A stretch of 64,000 nucleotides of DNA from Gracilaria gracilis (lineage: Eukaryota; Rhodophyta; Florideophyceae; Gracilariales; Gracilariaceae): assembly GCA_030374805.1 (NCBI GenBank), contig JARGSG010000202.1, positions 1 through 64,000 on the forward strand, written 5' to 3'. A model generated the notes under the pieces. The model was given only the letters and a program-made list of their open reading frames with translations. It was not told the origin of the DNA and did not search any database. How positions within the stretch are numbered: position 1 is the stretch's first letter; the number at the start of each line of letters is the position of its first letter. Made by a program: the position numbers and the translations under genes. This document shows, one piece after another, positions 9,742 through 20,554 of this stretch.

Positions 9742-10485
9742 TCACATCAAACGTTGCAGACAGTTTGTGTTTGAGTCATTTAGAAGTTTGGCATTGTTGG
9801 CAGCGAATGCGCAGTCGTCGACTATAACAGCCAAGATCAGGAAGTTGTCCTGCTCGCGGAACATGAAGACGCGAGAGTCGAGAGCTGATGTCACAAAGTT
9901 CCATGATAGGAGAGCTTCAGAAAAGAGGGAACCCCATATTATTCCAGCTTGGACAGCACCGTAGATGGAGTTAAGGAGTTTGCAGACATGGCCTGGCTTC
10001 CCCACAATGCCAGTAGAGTCAGAAGGTTGTTCCATAATTATAGGAACATCCAGTTTTCCATATAAGTAGGCGTTTGAGATGTCTGCTCCCTCCAGTAAAA
10101 GGTTTTGTGCAGCGGCAACTGAGAGAAGAATGCGTAGTGCTTCATGACAGGCTACTGGCGCATAAGTGTTGAATGGATCGAAGTCAATGAAGGGCTTCTG
10201 TTTGTCTCCCCGTAGACAGCAGCGTGCCTTCTTCAAGAACTTCTTCCCGACTCCATCCAACATCTTCTCCTTGAAGACCCAAGTATACGGAACCGGTTTC
10301 ATCCAGGATTCCCTGGGTATAAGTTCCCAAGTGTTAAGGCGGATGAGTGCGTTCATCTCGCGGTCGATGGCCTCACACCAACCGGGATCTCTGCACGCGT
10401 CCTTGAAACTACTTGGAACGTTGGGGTCATACACAGTTTTCTTCGAGACCCATACATTTGGAAAGTTATGCGCGATTGTTGTCAT
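9742..10485 (-). pseudogene. Copia reverse transcriptase
   Basis: 247 codons with the copia RT opening (WCEAIDREMNALIRLNTWELIPR), KARCCLRGDKQ, LEGADISNAYLYGKLD carrying the first catalytic Asp, and IYGAVQAGIIWG. The catalytic box reads VIVDDCAFA instead of the usual YVDD. The frame stops at 9742 before the region that links to RNase H; the next open frame is in the same phase, so one or more nonsense changes lie between 9640 and 9744. Confidence 0.9.
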
Positions 10486-11767
10486 CGCCCTTTACCAGGT
10501 GGTCCTCCAAGTCAGGACCGTTATCGGTCTGTGAGGTATGGTCCGTTTCCTCTGTCTCCTGTTGGCGAGTTATACCCTCCAGGAGGGTGGAGATGTTTGG
10601 AAGAGGAGAGGAGTTGACAGCGTTGAAGTCCAGAATACGGCAAGTGACGACCGAGTTCTTCCCCGGCACAAACACACGGGCGAGTGTGGTGTCGCTTTGC
10701 ATGCCCACGAAGTGCGCGAAGACAGAACGGGGGAGGAACTTCTTTGATGCCACGGTCTTGGACCGATATACAAAGGCGTAGCCAGGCTGACCAAAGTTCG
10801 GAATGTTCGTAAAGTCGATTATAATGGACGGATTCCATTCCAGAATCGGTATCCGTCCTTGTATCCTTGAAGATGGAGCCCTATTTCGGAGCCAGTTGGC
10901 ATGGTTCATTGCCTCTGCCCAGAAGGAAATGGGCAGTTTGCTCGCGAAGAGAAGTACACGAGCCCTGGTCCAATGTTCTTGGATAAGCCTCTCCGCGGCT
11001 CCATTAGATTCGGAGGCGTAGGCAGGAGAGTAGTCCAAGAGTATGCCATGATCGAAGCAGAAAGTGTCCAATTCACTGCTTTTGTGTTCGCCGGCCCCGT
11101 CCAGGCGAACATTCTTCAAGCGAAACGAGTGGTTAAGTTCTAGCTCCGATCTGCGTTTGTACCAAGCCAGGTGCTTCAAAACACTAGCACCTGTCTTGTC
11201 CATCAAGAAGAAAACGTCCGACTTGGAAGTGTGGTCATCCAGTACGGCCATGGCGTAGATTGCACCAGAGAGAGATGGCGAAATCTTTCCCGACAGGTCC
11301 ATGTGGGTAAGTTCCAAGGGACTTGACGTCGAAACGGATCGCGACCGGGCGGTGATTGGGTTCCGTTTCTTCTTGCCTGTGAGGCAAGGGACGCACGTCA
11401 ACGACTCCAAGATGGAACGTTGAAAGTAAGGCACAGAGTCGAAAGACTTGGCAAGGTTCTGGTATCTACTTGGGTGAAGATGACCAGTTCGACCGTGCCA
11501 TTCCAAAGCCAGCTCCTGATTGCTGTTACTTGCGTTCACGACCATCAATTGTTTGTCGTTATCAGCGAGGTCCATGACGAAGAGGCCTTGGTTGATTTCC
11601 GTTTCCCAAATGATTTCAGAGTTTCGGTTAGGATCCATGATGAAACATCCATTGAATGGCCGAATGGTGGAAGTGAACATCACCATGAACTCTACACTGA
11701 GAACGCCAACAGACAGGATGTTCGACTCAAAGGCAGGCGCGTGGTAAGCCCTCGATGACTGTACCAC
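10466..11767 (-). pseudogene. Copia integrase
   Basis: The frame starts with the end of the protease region and the GAG-pre-integrase zinc finger (LEWHGRTGHLHPSRYQNL ... LTCVPCLTGKKKR, an HHCC pattern). The core shows LTHMDLSGKISPSL (first Asp), VRLDGAGEHKSSELDTF (second Asp) and SESNGAAERLIQEHW (Glu), the DDE triad of copia integrases, then WAEAMNHANWLRNRAP. The C-terminal part is poorly conserved, and the frame is lost before RT. No start codon is needed because it would be part of a polyprotein. Confidence 0.9.
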
Positions 11768-13010
11768 GGTTCAAAGGTATCCAGACATGACCTTTGCCAA
11801 CGAGACGAGCTGTTCTTGAGGCAGCCTGAACAGTCTCGATCTCAATTCGTTCGTAGCGAATGAACGACTTCCGCGAATGGAAGAAGTGATGAGTTGCCCC
11901 TGAGTCAATATAGGCTGAGTCCAATTTCGTTTGAGAAAGAAGAGCGATCTTACTCTTGAACTTGGCCATATTGCAGTTGAAGCCAGGTGAAGGAGGCGGA
12001 TCATCATTCCTTTGCACCACATATGAACGAGGTTTGGAGTTATGATTTGAGTTACGATTATCATTTCCATCCCCCCTTGGTGCAAACCCTGAGTTCCAGT
12101 TGGAATGACGTTGCCCTCCTTTGTGGGACCCATATTGTGAGCGACGAGAACCACCGTTGTTGCGATTAGATTGTTGTCGTCCGTTGGAGTTGTGTTGGTT
12201 ATCATTATTGTCAGACTCCTCACGTTTGCGTTTGTAGCAATCTCGAGCGTAATGTACACGACGACCGCAGTAGTAGCAATTGTCATCGTAGCGGCTCTTG
12301 GTAGCCGAGGACTTGTTACGCCGGTTTCGCTGCTTTCGACCACCCTTGTTTGCCGTGTTGGCTTTCGGTTGGGTAGTGGGGGTGGACGAAGGAGCGGAAG
12401 ATGTCGGGTTGTTAGGGTTCTTGCGACGAGCCACTTCAGCTTCGACAGCGTTCACAATGGAGTCGAACCCGACATCGGTTAAGTTTGACATCATGGCCAA
12501 GGGAGCAAAGGAGTTGGGGAGACTTCGAATGAGTTTGGAGACTTTGTCTTTCTCCGAAAGTTCCTCATCGAAGGTGGCAAGTTCCCCAACAACTTCCAGG
12601 AACTTAGCGACGTGCTTATGCCAGTTGTCGCTGTCCTTGTATACCAAAGTGTCCAGACGATGGCGGATGTTCTGCACAGCTTGCGCGTTGGTGGTTGTGT
12701 ACACGCGCTGCAGTTCATCCCAGAGATCTTTGGCCGTTTTGTCATCATCATCGACAAACATTCGAACAAGAGCAAGCGGAGAGTCACCGAGGCAGAGTGT
12801 GATGGTGCTCTTCGCTTTGACTGACTTTTCGAACCAAGATCTCATTGCCCGGTTTGTGGGGTTGAACCCATCAGGACGTGGGTCAAGACCGGAGAGAAAT
12901 GGGTCGTCTCTGCGGAGATACGCCAGAAGACGACGACGCCAGAGAATGTAGTCGGTGAGGACCTTGAGCTTTGGAAGCCTGCCAAGGAGACCCTCATTTG
13001 TGCCCGACAT
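11727..13010 (-). pseudogene. Copia Gag and protease
   Basis: 427 codons from ATG at 13010. The N-terminal half is a copia-type Gag (LTDYILWRRRLLAYLRRDDP, then DLWDELQRVYTTTNAQAVQ), followed by a basic Asn/Arg/Ser-rich region with the zinc knuckle CYYCGRRVHYARDC. The protease active site follows as AYIDSGATHHFFHS, where D-S-G is the catalytic triad. The frame ends soon after, in the protease, and overlaps the integrase frame by about 40 nt in a different phase. Copia elements normally use a single Gag-Pol frame, so this is probably a decay frameshift. Confidence 0.85.
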
Positions 13011-14416
13011 TGAGGCGTCCGGGGAGCGACGGATGAAAGTGTATGATCAACCTTCTTCTACGAGATAAGGATATCGCGACCTACGGGGTAGGAACGTTTC
13101 TTCTTCTTCTTGAACTTCTTGAACTTCTTCTTCTTCAACTTCGCCAGTCCCCTACCGGTGGAGGAGGTGTGAACTTGAGGTGTTCCTGGCCCAACCTTGG
13201 GAGCCAGGCGATCGATGTAGGACGGGTCCCCGCAATTAAGCAGCTAACCCCGCACCACAACAAACAGACCTTTGAAGGATCTTCCCGCACCCACAAAGCG
13301 GAAGGTACTTCACTTCGTCAAACAAAGGAAAAACAAGCAGTAGTAAAACGTAGTAGCGTAGTATAGAGCATACGCCTCGTACGGCAGAACGCACTCGTGG
13401 CACGAAGAACGGACGAACAGAGGCCACTTCTTCTCTCAAGGAGAGCGAGAAAAACCGGTTCTCGAAGTAATGTTGAAAACGAAATTGTTTTCGTAATCCA
13501 AGACGTTGCATTGACGGAGAAAATGTGGCTGATGTAGAAGGAACGAGTAACCTGTGGCCCAGAAGCAGACGCAATTTATCGAGAGGTGTAAACGTTATCA
13601 ACATGATGAACGTCATACAGATGCAAAATCAAGACCGTTGTAGAAATCCAAGAGAGTGTAGCGTAGAAATTGTTGCGCAAGCATGCAGATCCGACAACAG
13701 AACAAGAACAGGGTGTAGATGATAGTAGGACGTTGCTAAGCTTTGAAATAGAGTGAAGAAGTGTTGCTGCCAAACCAGTTAGAGACGTAAGAAATTAGTG
13801 ATCGCAAACATTTTGCGATGCACCGAATTGTATGCCACACAATGTATAGTAGGAAAGAGGGAAGTCGTTTGGAATCGCATCGTAGTTGCAGCGGAGGCAC
13901 ATTGTCGCTTCGCAGTAAAGATGCAAAAAACCCAGTAATCATCAATCTTCACAATAGATTACCATCTAGATTCTGTACTTCCATTTAGAATGAACAAATA
14001 AAGTAGAAAAGTTATATACATACTTATCCTGTCCGATGTCAACCAACTTTCAGAGCCACAACAAAGTCTATAGACTTGGGAGCCCATCACCAAGTCAATC
14101 GCGCACGGTAGGTTTCGCTTTGGCAGTGCTCTAGCCGCGACATACCTATGGGCATGGGAGCCGAGACAACCGCTAAGCAACCCGTCCAGTTTTTGAGTAG
14201 TTGAGCGTACGCGCAATAGAAGCGCGGTAGCGCGCAGAGAAAGGGGCCGATCATGTGCGCAAGCGATGGCGGCCCGGGGCAGCGCGTCCCAGGCGATGCT
14301 ACCATGTAGCGCGCGAGCGGGGGCGAAAGGGGTCGAGCGAAGTGCGCGCATAGTTGACCGCCGGCGGGCAGAGCGCCGAGCCGGACGGTCGCGCAATTTA
14401 TTTTGCCAGTGCAACC
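13011..14416. other. Flank of the copia element, no gene seen
   Basis: Holds a ttc-rich simple repeat at about 13097-13141 and a region at 14160-14400 rich in gcgcg. If the element had a 5' LTR it would lie here. I could not match any part to 8367-8838. Open frames are short and without recognisable features. Confidence 0.4.
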
Positions 14417-14509
14417 CACCGGCGCATTGCTGTGCGCCGGGCGTTGCACTGCGCACAAATGACGCGTGTGTGGCGCTCTCGTCTTGCAAGAGGCCGACCG
14501 GTATCAACA
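14417..14509 (+). repeat. Fragment of the Ty3 LTR 3' end
   Basis: 93 nt matching 8274-8366 with one visible difference (ctctcgtc against ctctcgcc). Both copies end exactly at ...gaccggtatcaaca. Sequence to the left of the match is unrelated, so only the LTR tail is present. It is either a truncated insertion or the tail of a related LTR family. Confidence 0.85.
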
Positions 14510-14516
14510 GTATATA

Positions 14517-14528
14517 TACCGTTGGTAC
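14517..14528 (+). promoter_or_regulatory. taccgttggtac palindromic motif
   Basis: One of several copies of this near-palindrome in the window; see the finding on the shared motif. Here it follows the LTR fragment and a tatatata run. Confidence 0.3.
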
Positions 14529-14562
14529 CTTCGTAGATACGTAGGAGTTATGTTGAAAATCG

Positions 14563-14612
14563 AGTGACCCGATATCATCACGTGATTTCCAACATAACGG
14601 GCTTATCACTCA
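14563..14612. repeat. Small foldback (gagtgacccg ... cttatcactc)
   Basis: The ends gagtgacccg and cgggcttatcactc are inverted versions of each other with a few differences. The gtgataag core links it to the larger foldback copies at 14833 and 16087. Confidence 0.45.
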
Positions 14613-14757
14613 GCTTGGAAGGCACAGAAGGACCAAAACGCAATAGAGTGGGAGGAAAGCGCGATGTGAACTTTGTATGACAGGTCCGGCTGGTGACATC
14701 TCTTCAAAAAAATTTAATTTTTTAAAATGCCCATAATTGCGTTTGCGTTGGGCCAAA

Positions 14758-14832
14758 CTGATATCGTACTGATATCATGTGGTCCGAACGATATCGTACT
14801 AATATCAATGGACCGGTACGATATCAGTACTC
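14758..14832. repeat. Cluster of gatatc/gtac palindromic units
   Basis: Several gatatc sites occur within 75 nt (actgatatcgtactgatatc, then acgatatcgtactaatatc, then acgatatcagtac), separated by inverted 'tggtccg/cggacca'-like pieces. It abuts the left arm of the foldback element. Confidence 0.5.
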
Positions 14833-14992
14833 GACCTGGGTGATAAGTATGAGTTATATCGACAAACGAGTGAAGATAACGGGGCACGGGACAGCTAAAT
14901 TCGGGCCCGAGCCGAAGGCGAGGGACCAATTTGGCTGTCGAGTGACCCGTTATCCACGAGTTTGTGGACATAAATCGCTTGTCACCCAGGTC
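14833..14992. repeat. Foldback/MITE-like element, copy 1
   Basis: About 75-nt imperfect inverted repeats meet around a small centre (gccgaaggcgag). Left arm landmarks are gacctgggtgataagtatga, gataacgggg, gacagctaaatt. The right arm read in reverse gives gacctgggtgacaagc, ggataacggg, gacagccaaatt. No coding capacity. Shares arm ends and centre with the element at 16087. Confidence 0.65.
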
Positions 14993-16086
14993 CTGCAACA
15001 ATATCTGATATTGTGAACTGGGGGCATACCAAATAACCTCGAGCGGTCCTCAAAATTTTATTCACAAGATACTTTTGTTTCTGGTCGTATCACAATAACA
15101 AAGACAGTACTCAAATAACACAGACAGTTCAAGCCACCGGTCCATTCCATTACGCGCTGTCGCCCAGGTCAAGGTCCGTTGTTCCCGCGTACAAAGCGGT
15201 AGTTGACATTGATCCAAGACTTTGCATAGCCAGCTACACGTAATTAGCTCTCTCCAACCTCTCACGATAACCTGGACGGTCTTCTTCATGACAAGTTCAT
15301 CTTCGTAGTGCCTGAATACCATATCGGTGTTGTTCCCTTCCATCATAAAAATGTAATTCCGTATATTGATAATAAGTACCCAGCATGTTCTCGAAACCAG
15401 TCTGCACTGAGAAAAATAGCAAGCAACTGCAACCCAAGATTGATCATAAGTCACAGCCAGTTCATCATTCCACTTCTTCACACCACATCACGAAAAAAGA
15501 AATGCTAACAGCGACATGAAGACTAAAATCGACGAAGAAGTGACAGTTGATTGTGCGCCGCAACCATATTCACACTGTTTCAAGCAATCACGGTTTGAAT
15601 CTCAGAGCCCACTTCTCTCCAACATCCGCTGTATGTCAACGGCGCGTGTTGCTGCAGGATACGTAGTCCATTTCACTCCATCGCAACCACTGCGATTTGT
15701 ATCGCGTCCAAATGAAGCGTGACAGAAGCCGATGCGAAGGGAGCGCCTACGGCGGAGGCTAAAAGAGTGAAGAACGAGAGGCGGAGACAGTGAGGCTGCC
15801 GGAGCCGGTGAGGAGACCAGAGATGGAGGGAAAGGCGAGGCCGATGGATATAAAGCGGCCGGCGGAGGCGGAGGTGGTGGCAGTGCGAAGAAGAAGAGAG
15901 TGGCGACGTGCTTAGTGTGGGTGAAGCCAGATACTGAGGCAGTGGCAGTAAGGCTCTTCCACACGCCTCGTACCACGAGATCGAACGTTCAACGGAGTGT
16001 GGTAGTGGCGCTCGCTCCTTCTAGAGCGGTAAAAGCGGTCAAGTACGTGCGAGTGTGCTCCGTTGCGGAAGCGGGCAGTGGTTCAG
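14993..16086. other. Intergenic stretch, no convincing gene
   Basis: A minus-strand frame at 15062-15481 (139 codons) and a Pro-rich minus-strand frame at 15602-15976 exist, but neither has recognisable domains. The second lies over a purine-rich simple-sequence tract (about 15730-15900). I treat both as chance openings. Confidence 0.4.
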
Positions 16087-16241
16087 GACCGGAGTGACAA
16101 GCAAGTTATCACCCGGCGGCTCGCCAGGAAATAGCGCACCTCGGCACAATATATCGGGCCTCGCTTCGCTCGGACCCGATATAGTGGCCTCGGTCCGCAT
16201 TTCCTTGGCTTGCCCCGGTTGATAACTTATACTTATCGGAC
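16087..16241. repeat. Foldback/MITE-like element, copy 2
   Basis: Long inverted arms (left: gttatcacccggcggctcgc, aggaaata, cctcgg, atatcggg; right in reverse: gttatcaaccggggcaagcc, aggaaatg, ccgagg, atatcggg) close on the loop tcgcttcgct. Arm ends (gaccggagtgacaagc and gtccgataagtataagttat) match copy 1. It would fold into a stem of over 50 bp. Confidence 0.7.
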
Positions 16242-16454
16242 GCTGCACGTGACTCGGATATACAGCAAACCGCCTCCCCAGTGTGGTAGCTATATCACGG
16301 GTTTTAGAGAATATCGTCATACAATGCACTGCAATCAGCGTTCTAATGCTAGTTGATATAGCGACACACTGGTGAGGCTATTTTTCTATATTAACACGCA
16401 CGTGATGTTGGAAATTTCATTCGGAAAAGAGTGTTCAAGTGACCCAGATTCCTG

Positions 16455-16523
16455 GACCGCAGTGTGATAACCAAGGACCGCAGTGTGATAACCATGGACC
16501 GCCAGGTTATCACACTCCGTCCA
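16455..16523. repeat. Degenerate foldback relative with a duplicated unit
   Basis: The unit ggaccgcagtgtgataacca occurs twice in tandem and is followed by its inverse (ggttatcacactccgtcc). The gtgataac core and the flanking gacc tie it to the two larger foldbacks. Confidence 0.55.
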
Positions 16524-16930
16524 GTTCGATAATGCTGGGCATGTTGAACGAGAGCGCTAGGATGCACTTTGTCCGGATCCCTGCATCTTTGGATTTTGCA
16601 ATATCTGTGGAGGGCTATCTGACCTCATCTCAATGATCTTGTGCGGCGAATCTTGCGTTTTTACGCTACGTGTACTCTAGTACCACGCGTAACACCGCGC
16701 ACAATTTCCACGTATACATAGCTGTGTAGATCCAATGTTGGATAGATGTGTTCATTCTGATGCAAATAGATTGTACTGTCAGATCGAAACGCCTTCCATC
16801 CTCCCATTCCTCACATCCTTGTGCAGACGCTCTCTCACTCAAAGTTGATACATAGCTCTGGTGTTCCTAGAGTCATCTTTGCGTTCACAGTCGCTCAAAC
16901 ACCTGTTTCGGCTTCATACCCATTGAAGCC

Positions 16931-17595
16931 ATGGACGAGGGTAAGTTCATTCCCTGTCTGTGCCCATATCGTTGACCACAGATTGCATTCAACAGCGTCC
17001 ATTCTGACATACTCTATTTCTTTCCCGCTGCTGTTCAATTCCTAAAGACTTCTTCAAGGACTACCCTCCAGTAGGAGACGAGGAACAAAATGGGGCAAAC
17101 GAAAAGGACGCCGCCGATGCTCCCTCCCCAGATCCACTGCAAGCTTTTGTGTTAGGAGGCCCGGACGATCAGCCCTCAGGCGATGAGCCGCAAGACGAGC
17201 ATTTCGGAAACGGTGGCCCCCCTCCTCCAGAGGACGAGCAACCCGAATGCCCTGCCGTCTCAGAATGGCGTACCTCCTTTGCAAAAGGTCTTCAAGAGAA
17301 AATTGAGAACGAAAGGAAAGTGAAGGCCGAACGAGCGGAACGTGCCCAAAATACCTTGGAAACTATGCATGCGCGATGGAAATCGAATTCTATGGCGGCG
17401 GAAGAAGCAAATAAGAAGAAAGAACGCGAGTATCTTATGCAGAGAGACGGTGTTATTTCGCGCATGACAAAGAAAGGTGAGCCACCGAACTGGGATATTA
17501 TCCCTCAACTGGTTGATATGACGGGCAAGTATAAAGAGGGAGCACGTGATACTAGTCGCATGCGACAGGTCTTGTTGCGGATGAAGAACAACTAG
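16931..17595 (+). CDS. Clathrin light chain (two exons)
   Basis: Exon 1 is 16931-16940 and exon 2 is 17048-17595, joined over a 107-nt intron (gtaagt...ctaaag); the product is 185 residues. The mature start reads MDEDFFKDYPP, an acidic opening with the 'DFF' seen in light chains. An acidic Gly/Pro-rich stretch follows, then from about residue 85 a long Lys/Glu/Arg helix (heavy-chain binding). The C-terminus, with NWDIIPQLVDM, a tripod-contact Trp, and DTSRMRQVLLRMK, matches the family end. It coats clathrin triskelia in endocytic and Golgi vesicles. The intron was placed by eye, but phase, splice signals and the conserved start all agree. Confidence 0.85.
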
Positions 17596-17666
17596 ATAAA
17601 TTGCGTTTGTACACTTCTGAAAACCTTATTACGTCCTCACGCAACTAATTTTGGTCGATTGCAAGT

Positions 17667-18430
17667 ATGTTTGCGTGCTGCTTCAACTTCCCAAGGCGAC
17701 AATGCTGCGTTTGCGGTAAGAGGCCATTTCATCCCAGACTCGACGTATTGAATCCTTTACAACCCACTGGATACGAAATATTCCCGGGGTCGTTCTACGG
17801 TTCATAATTCGTGCATCTCTCAAATCGATGCGCTCAATTTGCGGAGAGAGGGAGAATATCGCTTTTGAAGTTCAAACTTCTGCAGCGCAGAGGTATTCAT
17901 GTTCACGCGTAATTCAGAACGGCCAAGAGCTGCTTTTGCAGATCCGATCTGTGGATGCTTCAAACAATGCTCGTTTCGTTCTCCACACTTCCCGTAAAGA
18001 AAGACCGCCCAATGGTCGACTTCCACAGACCTCTCTTTCCCACTCAGATGCAGTGCTGAGCTGCATATTTGTGGAGCTTTCTGAGACACTGGCATGCGTC
18101 ACTGGGTGAATCTTGTCGGTCTTTGCACTTCGGCAGGCGTTCAACATAGATTCAAGAACTGGTCTTTGCCCCCGCTCCTTGAACTTCTCGTGATGCAGAA
18201 TTTTTGTCTCGAGTCTTTGAGCGGGTTGTTTATGCAGTTGTGGCCAGGAGAGCAACAGGACGAACAAATCTGAAGCCATTGTTGACGTGTTTGCCAAACA
18301 CCTTCAACACATAGATGACATACAGAGAGGCGGAAACGACGCTGTCACAGCTTTGTGTCGAGCATACACCATGCTCACTTGCATCCACTTAGATTTTACA
18401 TTTCGGAGAGAACAACGGTTTGTGAGTTAA
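17667..18430 (+). CDS. Putative three-exon gene, Cys-rich N-terminus, unknown
   Basis: Three open segments join in phase: 17667-17715, 17847-18105 and 18238-18430, total 501 nt (166 residues). Donors are gtaagagg and gtgaat; acceptors are gcggag and tttatgcag. The first exon gives MFACCFNFPRRQCCVC, a cluster of five Cys that could be palmitoylated. Exon 2 reads like folded protein (ENIAFEVQTSAAQRYSCSR, GQELLLQIRSVDASNNARF), and exon 3 has IVDVFAKHLQHIDDIQRGG. I recognise no family. The model rests only on splice signals, phase and amino-acid composition, so transcripts could change it. Confidence 0.35.
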
Positions 18431-19225
18431 GATGTGCCTACGCTCCACCCCGTTAGTTCTTACCATAACGAAAAGATAACGCGTTGTGAGGGCGGGACAG
18501 CTGCAAAGAAAGTCGTTGATCACGTGCTTTTTAGATGTCCTTTTAACTACTGCAGCACGTCGCGATGTGTTACCGACAGCTGGGGAGAGACAATATAAGT
18601 CTCTGATAGTTATGATTCAGCAATGGCCGTCATGGTTTGTGGCCTTCTTTAAGAGAGAGAACTATCTTCAGATAAGCCTCCAGTCGTCTCGGAATCAGGG
18701 GCGACTGACCATAATAAAGAAGAAGAAGAGGAGTGAGTTAAGACCGGGCGTTTTAAACAACATAGAGGATTACGTCCAAGGATGCCCGAAAAGGACGCTG
18801 TCGAGGCGATTTTGTGTTCCTTCTCTCCAAGAGCGGAACAGACTTCACTTAGAGTGAGAGACAATTAGAAAGTGGGTGGCAAGAGTGCTGGATTACGTAG
18901 AAAGAGAAAACGAAGCAGAACAGAAACGGTCTGCGCTACGTTGTAGTTGGGCTAGGGTACACACAAACGAGAGAGAGAGACCATCCGCGTTCACTGTGTT
19001 CTCCTTGTTCAGAAGTTCTGAATTAACAAGACACGGTCTCTCTCTTTCTCTCCCTATGAGCACACGAGAGGACACAGTCAATAAGCCTGCATCGTATCGA
19101 AGGAAGAAGACCGCCAATCCCATCTGCACCGTTTCTCTCGCTACGGCTAATTCCTCAACCTGCAAGGTATTGGAGAATATTTGAACAACTTCTTGGGAAG
19201 TCCACTTTGGTTTTGCGCTCGAATT
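18431..19225. other. Intergenic stretch, no gene seen
   Basis: Short frames on both strands lack domains. A gagagagaga/ctctctcttt pair around 18970-19060 forms weak inverted repeats. It holds the 3' ends of the two flanking genes. Confidence 0.4.
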
Positions 19226-20554
19226 TCATTTGTAGCCCTCTTCCAGAAACGGTTCGATCTCAAACACTGACATGCGTGCCTTCCTCCTCCGCAGCAGAAT
19301 TAATGCCAGTATTTCCAGCAGAACTCCCACTACAATACCAACGACAGATACAACAATAAAGACCGTTCCGATCTTCCCGAATTGAGATTTCCCTACGCAA
19401 GATGCAGACCATACTTCGATTTCACTGAAAGTACCATTCCCAAGGTGGTACGCAACAGTTTCTGTTCTTCTCCCATTCCCTGCCTGAATCAATTCAACAC
19501 CTTTGATGAGGAACGGCAAAACAGATACGATATCTGTGAATAGAATATACACGAAAATGGCGAACGTGCTGCGATCGCCAAGAAAAGTCCCTGGCACAAT
19601 TGTCATGACAAGCGGCAACGCTAGAATAGCAACATTGGATGGCACTAGAGAATCATCAGCTTGCTCAATTCTAAGGTCGTTGAGGCGCAATGCTTCGTTC
19701 ACTGCTGGGTTATTCTCCATTTGCATGCTGGTATGAGAAGCCAGAGGACTTCTAGCCCCCCATCGAGAAAAGAGGGTTGTGGAACGCTCCCAAGGACCCC
19801 GTATGATTTCACTTTCATTATTGATAATAAGCTTCGGCTGTATCATCTCAAGGCTCCTTGCGAAGTCTTCTCGCACCCATTCCTCGACGTATTGACGATG
19901 GAAGTCAGGTACATTATTGTCAACAGGATGGTTTGTCATGGAAGCCCGTACAAAGAGTTGACCATCCTTCCTGTATGCTGAGAAATTCTCTACTGAACAT
20001 CTCTGTGAACCTCGTTGAAGGTTCCAGTCGGCCTGTGCATAGTTACGTTGCCAATCTGTGATTCCGGAGTTTCCAGGCGCGTCATCAATCGAACCAAGAG
20101 CTTTCGTAGTTGCTCTAACGTAATCATGGACAATCTTCTGAGCGTCGTCCTGAAGGCGGTTTGGAAGATCACCTACTTCAACAGCTTCGCTCATTACGAT
20201 TTCCATAGGGCATGTGCCGTCGAAAGTCTCGTGGGGAATTTGTCGCTTAATAGCGGCGTCAGGAGCCGCGAGAACCCATTCTGTGAAACCAAATAGATTA
20301 CAGGGGGCCGGACGATTTTCTCTTCGTTCGTCGAACAGAGATACGAGGGTGTTCAACAGATGAATGCCATCTTCCGCAGCTTGACGCTGTCCGGGGTTTG
20401 AATGCAGCTCTGCAGCAGTCGATGAGTTTGTAGAAATGGACAAATAGCGAGGGATTGGCCACAAGGTGTGATTGAAAGGTGGTTCAATGCCTTGGACATC
20501 CAGTATCGAAAGAACGAGTAGGGAGAAGACGTGGATGAGGAAAAGATACAACAT
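19226..20554 (-). CDS. Membrane protein with signal peptide, unknown
   Basis: 442 residues from ATG at 20554. The first 22 residues are a clear signal peptide or anchor (MLYLFLIHVFSLLVLSILDV). A lumenal or extracellular region of about 290 residues follows, with several Cys and N-glycosylation sites (NHT, NSS, NES). Three hydrophobic segments come next, at about 312-330, 333-356 and 398-422. The last precedes LRRRKARMSVFEIEPFLEEGYK, a basic then acidic cytosolic tail. Topology suggests a secretory-pathway or plasma-membrane protein. I do not recognise the family. Confidence 0.75.
   Translation of the reverse strand: MLYLFLIHVFSLLVLSILDVQGIEPPFNHTLWPIPRYLSISTNSSTAAELHSNPGQRQAAEDGIHLLNTLVSLFDERRENRPAPCNLFGFTEWVLAAPDAAIKRQIPHETFDGTCPMEIVMSEAVEVGDLPNRLQDDAQKIVHDYVRATTKALGSIDDAPGNSGITDWQRNYAQADWNLQRGSQRCSVENFSAYRKDGQLFVRASMTNHPVDNNVPDFHRQYVEEWVREDFARSLEMIQPKLIINNESEIIRGPWERSTTLFSRWGARSPLASHTSMQMENNPAVNEALRLNDLRIEQADDSLVPSNVAILALPLVMTIVPGTFLGDRSTFAIFVYILFTDIVSVLPFLIKGVELIQAGNGRRTETVAYHLGNGTFSEIEVWSASCVGKSQFGKIGTVFIVVSVVGIVVGVLLEILALILLRRRKARMSVFEIEPFLEEGYK

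Larger units (their letters stand above)
8839..13010 (-). mobile_element. Ty1/copia retrotransposon, degenerate
   Basis: On the minus strand the order is Gag with CCHC zinc knuckle, aspartic protease, integrase, reverse transcriptase and RNase H. Integrase before RT defines the Ty1/copia class. Frame changes lie between protease and integrase, between integrase and RT, and stops fall between RT and RNase H, so it is an old copy or one with many sequence errors. No pair of LTRs could be recognised in the flanks. It lacks the dense short hairpins of the adjacent Ty3 element. Confidence 0.9.

Noticed and set aside
15602..15976. Pro-rich protein on the minus strand
   Set aside because: Open frame over a purine-rich simple sequence; no domain, no coding signal beyond composition.
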